11,108 bases of DNA from Deltaproteobacteria bacterium. Its GTDB lineage: Bacteria > Desulfobacterota > Desulfobacteria > Desulfobacterales > C00003060. The translations under genes and the position numbers were made by a program. The stretch is from contig QMMV01000034.1 in NCBI GenBank assembly GCA_003647435.1, positions 1 to 11,108 on the forward strand, read 5' to 3'. The notes under the pieces were generated by a model that worked only from the letters and a program-made list of their open reading frames with translations, was not told where the DNA came from and did not search any database. Positions 6,906 to 11,108 of the stretch are shown here, in pieces (positions within the stretch are counted from its first letter, which is position 1; every line of letters begins with the position of its first letter).

Positions 6906-6960
6906 CGAAGTTCGGATTCAAAAAAACTTAACCTGTTACAAAAGTTCTGAATCGGGTTCG
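6906..6960. terminator. Candidate bidirectional terminator between convergent genes
   Basis: An interrupted inverted repeat spans the junction of the two convergent transcription units: CGAA (6906-6909) with TTCG (6957-6960), GATTCA (6915-6920) with TGAATC (6948-6953), and AACTT (6925-6929) with AAGTT (6942-6946). An A-run on the plus strand (6920-6926) is a T-run for the minus-strand transcript. The minus-strand stop codon (6936-6938) lies in the loop. The stems are short, interrupted and AT-rich, so this is weak as an intrinsic terminator. It is listed because it sits where one is expected. Confidence 0.3.
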
Positions 6961-8627
6961 AGTCTTATTCGAAAAACAGTGTAGTTTGAGTCCTGGTAAA
7001 CGGGGTCCCAGTATGTCGAAGTCAACGAAAGAAACCTTTTGATCTCTTCGGATGTGAAGTTGTCCTGCAGATACTTTCTGAACAAATTATTTCGAATCAG
7101 CAGATGCGTGGAATCCAGAGAACGGAGGGATTGAACGAAGTCCTCCTTCTTATTGCTTGCTTGAACCATCCGGCTTACCATTTTCATCCCGTAGCCAGCA
7201 TGGATTCGGAAGGGTCGATCAATGTAATATACACGATAACCAACAAGGATGAAAGAGACCCTGGCGTCTGCCGGAAGATGAGTATTGATATAATGAATGG
7301 CCGGGTAGCTTCCCAGGGTTCGTGACAGGAACTCGTCGCGGGTCTCCTCTCCTAAGACATACGGCAGCGGTTTGATAGTATGAAACCGCTTTATTATATA
7401 TATGCCATTTGCAAGCAAAGCGATCCCGATCGATCCGAATACAATAGATGAAAGAAAGTGCCGTTTGCTCAATCCTTCACTGAGATTCTTGAGACCTGCA
7501 ACACAAAGGATAGTGATCGGGGGGAGAGCAGGGAGAATCAGGCGAAGGTATTTTGCGGCCACAAAGTAAACTGACAGGATAAAAAAGGCCGAAAAAGCCA
7601 GGAAAAAGTTCCTGTCACGCTTCAGGGCCTTTCCCAGAAATGCAAATGGCAAGGCTAAGATAAGGATCGGGTTGAGCCTGCCCGCAAAAAACTGCTCGGA
7701 ATTGTCCCGACCCTGGAAGAAAAAGCGTATGGGAATAGCCAGTACTTCCCAGAAGCTTTCTCCATATGCGAGTTCCCGCTGACGGAAAAACCCGCTGATA
7801 CCGCTTCCCTGGATGTTGGCAGGATTCGATGGCAAAGGATGGGGATTAAAAAAACTGTTGTAATGGGGATATATGGGATTGCTGGTCCATATATAGTTTC
7901 TGATGCACCATGGGGAGAACAAGAGCAAGGCAATCGCAGCAAAGCAGATGCCGTACCCTACCGCTTTTGTCGGCTCTCTGCGATCCTTCGCATAATAGTA
8001 GATAACGATGAGGGTAAGAAAGACGAATGAAATAAGGGCGCTGTAATCGGTCCCGAGAGCAAGACCTGCGGCCACCGCAGATATGGTCAGCCACTTGGTT
8101 TGTGAGCATTTGCACCTGCGCCACCTGGAGATGGCAAACACGGCGAGGGTAATGAAAAAGGTCAAACCAAGGTCGATGTAGGCCTCCGAGGACAGCCGGC
8201 TTACTATCGGGGTGCTCAGAAATAGGAGCGAGCCAAGAAGCGCCCAGTTTGTACCCATTTTTTCGTCTTTCAGGTATTTATAAATCAGAAATCCCGTTGC
8301 CAGGCCAAAAAAGTGGTGGATAAATTTGGGAAGAATATCGCTCCCAAATGACAGGCATAAAAGATATAAAAGATTGACGTTCATTGGGGAATAAGCAAAC
8401 GACTGGCCAATTTCATACATCCCGCCGTGTTTGAGCCAGAGCTTGGGAACAGCAAGGTGATAGATCAAGGCGTCTCTGGATATGGGAGGGGTGGCACACA
8501 TGAGGCCAACGATGAGGATTTCCGAGGCCAAGATAAGGAGTAGAGTCCAGAAGGCAATTTGGCCCGAACTGAAGCGTGCAGAACATTGGTGGCCAGATAT
8601 GTGAGATGAGAGAGAGGATTTCTTCAT
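6936..8627 (-). CDS. Polytopic glycosyltransferase, GT39/PMT-like (GT-C fold)
   Basis: This 563-residue membrane protein has the layout of bacterial GT-C enzymes that use polyprenyl-phosphate sugars: a first helix at about 25-44, a periplasmic loop with the acidic motif PISRDALIYHLAVPK (48-62, Asp52), roughly ten more hydrophobic segments up to about 413, and a soluble C-terminal domain (about 415-563). Further family-like motifs are SSEAYIDLGLTFF (146-158) with Asp152, PWCIRNYIWTSNPIYP (239-254) and KYLRLILPALPP (359-370). These point to a dolichyl-phosphate-mannose-protein mannosyltransferase-like or ArnT-like relative. Donor and acceptor are not readable. The ATG directly follows the TAA of the 61-residue gene (no spacing), with GGTGGA a few bases upstream as a weak ribosome site. 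It is the last gene of the minus-strand cassette and converges on the GT9 gene. Confidence 0.8.
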   Translation of the reverse strand: MKKSSLSSHISGHQCSARFSSGQIAFWTLLLILASEILIVGLMCATPPISRDALIYHLAVPKLWLKHGGMYEIGQSFAYSPMNVNLLYLLCLSFGSDILPKFIHHFFGLATGFLIYKYLKDEKMGTNWALLGSLLFLSTPIVSRLSSEAYIDLGLTFFITLAVFAISRWRRCKCSQTKWLTISAVAAGLALGTDYSALISFVFLTLIVIYYYAKDRREPTKAVGYGICFAAIALLLFSPWCIRNYIWTSNPIYPHYNSFFNPHPLPSNPANIQGSGISGFFRQRELAYGESFWEVLAIPIRFFFQGRDNSEQFFAGRLNPILILALPFAFLGKALKRDRNFFLAFSAFFILSVYFVAAKYLRLILPALPPITILCVAGLKNLSEGLSKRHFLSSIVFGSIGIALLANGIYIIKRFHTIKPLPYVLGEETRDEFLSRTLGSYPAIHYINTHLPADARVSFILVGYRVYYIDRPFRIHAGYGMKMVSRMVQASNKKEDFVQSLRSLDSTHLLIRNNLFRKYLQDNFTSEEIKRFLSLTSTYWDPVYQDSNYTVFRIRLEPDSELL

Positions 8628-8813
8628 TTATCCACCAAAAAAACCGGGCACGCAGATCATGAGGATACCGACAATGGTTGCCATCAATCCGACCAGGGCA
8701 AGAAATGCCCCAATGGCATCTGCAGGGCCCTTTTTTGTAAATGCGCTCCACATGCCGGAACCAATTAAAAATATTCCACATATGATGATAAAAGCCCTGA
8801 ACACCATCCTCAT
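8628..8813 (-). CDS. Small two-helix membrane protein, 61 residues, function unknown
   Basis: The product is almost wholly hydrophobic, with two predicted membrane helices (about 6-24 and 33-55) joined by a short polar turn (FTKKGPADA, 25-33), so both ends should lie on the same side of the membrane. The helices are rich in Gly (GIFLIGSGM, 13-21; VGLMATIVGI, 41-50), suggesting close packing with another membrane protein. I do not recognise a named family. It is judged real because it fills exactly the gap between two larger genes: its ATG follows the TAG of the 220-residue gene with no spacing and its TAA touches the ATG of the 563-residue gene. Met3 is an alternative start. A subunit or assembly role for the neighbouring membrane proteins is inference. 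Confidence 0.72.
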   Translation of the reverse strand: MRMVFRAFIIICGIFLIGSGMWSAFTKKGPADAIGAFLALVGLMATIVGILMICVPGFFGG

Positions 8814-9476
8814 CTACGCCATCACCATCCCAACAATCCAGAGGGTATAAAAGACCGCAAACATCACCCCCCAGAAAATGGCGGGTTTCAGCCCGAGGCC
8901 GGCGGTTCCTGCTCCCGGCACTGCATGCAGGAGAAAGCCGATTACAGATCCTATCCAACCTAATAAGCCGATTTCAAGCACAAGCGTCCAGAAGACGTTT
9001 GGTTCCGCATTCTCGTGCCCGCCGGGAAAAAGACGGGAGTCCTTTCCCCCGTCCCTTTTTCTCCGCTCTTTGGCCATCAATGAGGCGATCTTTCTGTCAC
9101 TCCTGGTGATCCAGTCTTTTCCCGGCCCGTAAAAGCTTCTCGCGGCATAAAACCCCTGCTTTATTGTCCTGGCGGCAATCAATGCAACCCTGATATCACC
9201 CTGTTTTTCTGCCCGTGTGCAGATCTCCCACAGGCGCTCTGCCGATCGGTAAACATAAGGACTATATGGGGTATACCAGTGGATTGAACGGTCAAAGAAC
9301 GTGATCGCCTGGATGTAGTTGCCATTGGTGAAATATTTCTCTCCTTCCAGATACGCCTGCCTCGAGCCATAATATCCACGCCCCCAGATCATAGCAAATG
9401 CTATCAGGCCGAGAGTAAAAAAAATAGTAAGTACCCTGATAATCGTCCTCTTCAATTGAGTAAAATCCCTTCCCAT
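8814..9476 (-). CDS. Membrane protein with TPR-like segment, function unknown
   Basis: This 220-residue protein has one N-terminal membrane helix (about 12-32), a soluble part (35-158) and two C-terminal membrane helices (about 163-184 and 197-219). The soluble part starts with a TPR-like helix pair: YLEGEKYFTNGNYIQAITFF (42-61) followed by DRSIHWYTPYSPYV. Next come SAERLWEICTRAEKQGDIRV (78-97) and a conserved-looking aromatic stretch GFYAARSFYGPGKDWI (108-123), then a charged segment (136-158). The ATG at 9476 is preferred over an adjacent upstream TTG: it overlaps the TGA of the 536-residue gene by one base (TGATG), with AAAGG about 9 nt upstream. The next gene begins immediately after its TAG. 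I recall similar proteins in deltaproteobacteria but know no assigned function. A scaffold or partner role for the two GT-C-like neighbours is inferred from context only. Confidence 0.8.
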   Translation of the reverse strand: MGRDFTQLKRTIIRVLTIFFTLGLIAFAMIWGRGYYGSRQAYLEGEKYFTNGNYIQAITFFDRSIHWYTPYSPYVYRSAERLWEICTRAEKQGDIRVALIAARTIKQGFYAARSFYGPGKDWITRSDRKIASLMAKERRKRDGGKDSRLFPGGHENAEPNVFWTLVLEIGLLGWIGSVIGFLLHAVPGAGTAGLGLKPAIFWGVMFAVFYTLWIVGMVMA

Positions 9477-11086
9477 CAAATCAACCGAAGCCTTTTTGAA
9501 AGCTTTTTATCCTTTCTTAATTTCTTAATATCGAAACCTTTTTGCAGATCGAAGGGGATATTGTTCTTCTTGTAGTATTCGGCGATCCTTTTCAGATTCT
9601 GCTCGTTCGGATCATCCTTCCTCAGATACATGGCGGAATTTCTGTTCTCAAATATCAGCGTCCAGCCACTGGAAGAAAATGGCCTGCTGTCACCAAACAT
9701 CTTTTTGAAAAGGAGCACATCGAAATGATATTTCTGGATAAGTTTTTCAAATCCCGGGTACTGATACTGCATCATCATTGAAACAATTACACTCTCCTCC
9801 CCGTGGAGATATGTCCGCGTATCTGCAAAAACCTTATACTTGGGGTATAGATAATATAAAAGATACCCGCCCCAGGCAGGGGGGTTGTAAAGTCTTCCCG
9901 ATAGAGTTACTTCTTTCAATATCTTAACAGCGACGTCGGGATATTTATTGAGCTGTATCTCATTCGCAAAGTTATACGGTATCCTCCTGCAACCCTCATT
10001 CAGCCAGTACAGCCCGCAGAGACTAACCCCAACGCAGAGCAATATAGCCATCACGCGCCTTAAACCTTGAGGGAGTCTCCTGTTCTCTGCCTGCAGCCTG
10101 CCATACTTGACAATGAGAAGAGCCGGCACGAAAAGCAGCCATGCAAACCGAGCTGCCGCTATGGCCAGGAAGCACATCAGGGTGCCTATAAGCAAATCTT
10201 CAAGGGTCCACTGGACCTTCCTTAGATATGAACCGACGATGACCACCAGGAAAAGGAGTATGATACCGATTACAAGGCCTTTCATGACAAGCGGGAACGC
10301 CAGCACCCCGCCAGTGATGGCCCTGTAAACGCCTGTTTGCAGCGTGATGAAGATCGGTTGCCATTCTGGAATATATTGCTTGACAACGGGTGTGGTCCCA
10401 AAGACGTATTCATAGATGCGGTATCCATAGGGGTTGATGAGGCTTGCAACAAGGAATAGAAGGAAAGCTATGTTTGGATCAAAGGGCGGCCGCGCGACCC
10501 TGAACCACCTGTCTGCACATGGAATTTTCTGGGCCACTCTGCCAGCAAGGAGAATTGCGATAAGCCCTCCAACAGATAGCATGAACGGGTGCAAATTGAC
10601 CCAAAAGATGCATAAAAGAAAAAAGGCTGCATAATGAATGGGCTTAAATCTGTTTCGAGCTGTTATAAACGATGTATAAAAGAAAGTAAAAAGCAGGATG
10701 GAAAACAGTTCCGGCCTTATCATGTAACGGGTTCGAAACAGGTAAGCTGTAACAAGGAGGACAAGAAGAGCGACAAGGAATCGACGGGAGAGCTGGAGCG
10801 CCGCCCAGAAGATGAACGCAAGGGCAGTCAATTCCAAAAAGACCCGCATAAGACGAAGGCCGCGGAACCCGAGACCATCGTGAACAAAATAGAAGATAAT
10901 TTGCGACAGCCACTCGTTCAGTATAAGAGGTTTGCGCCCGGTTGTGTAAGAAAACGGGTCGGTTTCGGGAAGAACATAGTTGTTTTGGACGATATATTCG
11001 CCTGTCTTTATATGAAGCCATATGTCATAACAGAAGACAGGCTTGTAAAAAATCCCCGCAAAGCCCGCCAGTATGAAAGCAACCAC
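9476..11086 (-). CDS. Polytopic GT-C-like membrane protein, possibly 5'-incomplete
   Basis: From GTG 11086 the product has 536 residues, with about ten membrane helices up to about 362 and a soluble C-terminal domain. The first loop carries YDIWLHIKTGEYI (20-32) and LPETDPFSYTTGRKP (39-53), with NEWLSQIIFY (57-66), an arrangement typical of GT-C-type membrane glycosyltransferases with an acidic residue (Asp21) after helix 1. Other motifs are RPELFS (124-129), NLHPFM (164-169), NPYGYRIYEY (218-227), and the C-terminal WGGYLLYYLYP (405-415) followed by FADTRTYLHG (420-429). No activity can be assigned. GTG 11086 has GGAG six bases upstream, but the frame stays open to the window edge (IKGREIL precedes it) and those residues would complete helix 1, so the true start may be further out. 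It appears to be the first gene of the cassette visible here. Confidence 0.75.
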   Translation of the reverse strand: MVAFILAGFAGIFYKPVFCYDIWLHIKTGEYIVQNNYVLPETDPFSYTTGRKPLILNEWLSQIIFYFVHDGLGFRGLRLMRVFLELTALAFIFWAALQLSRRFLVALLVLLVTAYLFRTRYMIRPELFSILLFTFFYTSFITARNRFKPIHYAAFFLLCIFWVNLHPFMLSVGGLIAILLAGRVAQKIPCADRWFRVARPPFDPNIAFLLFLVASLINPYGYRIYEYVFGTTPVVKQYIPEWQPIFITLQTGVYRAITGGVLAFPLVMKGLVIGIILLFLVVIVGSYLRKVQWTLEDLLIGTLMCFLAIAAARFAWLLFVPALLIVKYGRLQAENRRLPQGLRRVMAILLCVGVSLCGLYWLNEGCRRIPYNFANEIQLNKYPDVAVKILKEVTLSGRLYNPPAWGGYLLYYLYPKYKVFADTRTYLHGEESVIVSMMMQYQYPGFEKLIQKYHFDVLLFKKMFGDSRPFSSSGWTLIFENRNSAMYLRKDDPNEQNLKRIAEYYKKNNIPFDLQKGFDIKKLRKDKKLSKRLRLI

Positions 11087-11108
11087 GAGGATCTCCCTGC
11101 CCTTTATC

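Noticed and set aside
8413..8958. Minus-strand open frame of 181 codons across the 61-residue gene and its neighbours
   Set aside because: It conflicts with three tightly abutting genes and has Cys/His/Arg-rich out-of-frame composition without membrane helices.

Overview
The window looks like chromosome of a Gram-negative bacterium, most likely a deltaproteobacterium (Desulfobacterota). This is inferred from gene order (tsf-pyrH-frr-uppS-cdsA-dxr-rseP), from the long-type EF-Ts tail, from an UppS and an RseP of non-enteric type, and from the heptosyltransferase-like and GT-C-like genes that follow. No phage, insertion sequence, CRISPR array, rRNA or tRNA is visible.

Positions 1-6874 (+ strand) hold the classic housekeeping block. 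It begins with the 3' end of tsf, then a 264-bp spacer with a striking 25-bp perfect hairpin and several copies of a TTTAGCTTTT motif. pyrH, frr, uppS and cdsA follow, mostly overlapping or a few bases apart. A 131-bp spacer leads to dxr, which overlaps rseP by 4 bp, and a GT9 (heptosyltransferase-like) gene starts 15 bp after rseP. The block joins translation (EF-Ts, ribosome recycling), UMP phosphorylation, isoprenoid and undecaprenyl carrier synthesis (Dxr, UppS), CDP-diacylglycerol synthesis, envelope-stress proteolysis and a glycosyltransferase: an envelope-building set.

Positions 6936-11108 (- strand, converging on the first block) hold four genes with no spacing at all: a ~536-residue polytopic GT-C-like protein whose true start may lie beyond the window, a 220-residue membrane protein with a TPR-like segment, a 61-residue two-helix membrane protein, and a 563-residue GT39-like polytopic glycosyltransferase. 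TGATG, TAG-ATG and TAA-ATG junctions show that they are co-translated. No substrate can be read from the sequence. A role in transferring sugars from a polyprenyl carrier at the inner membrane is a reasonable inference.

The two least explained items are the structured tsf-pyrH spacer, where one segment can pair with either an upstream or a downstream partner close to the pyrH start, and the zero-gap four-gene membrane cassette on the minus strand.
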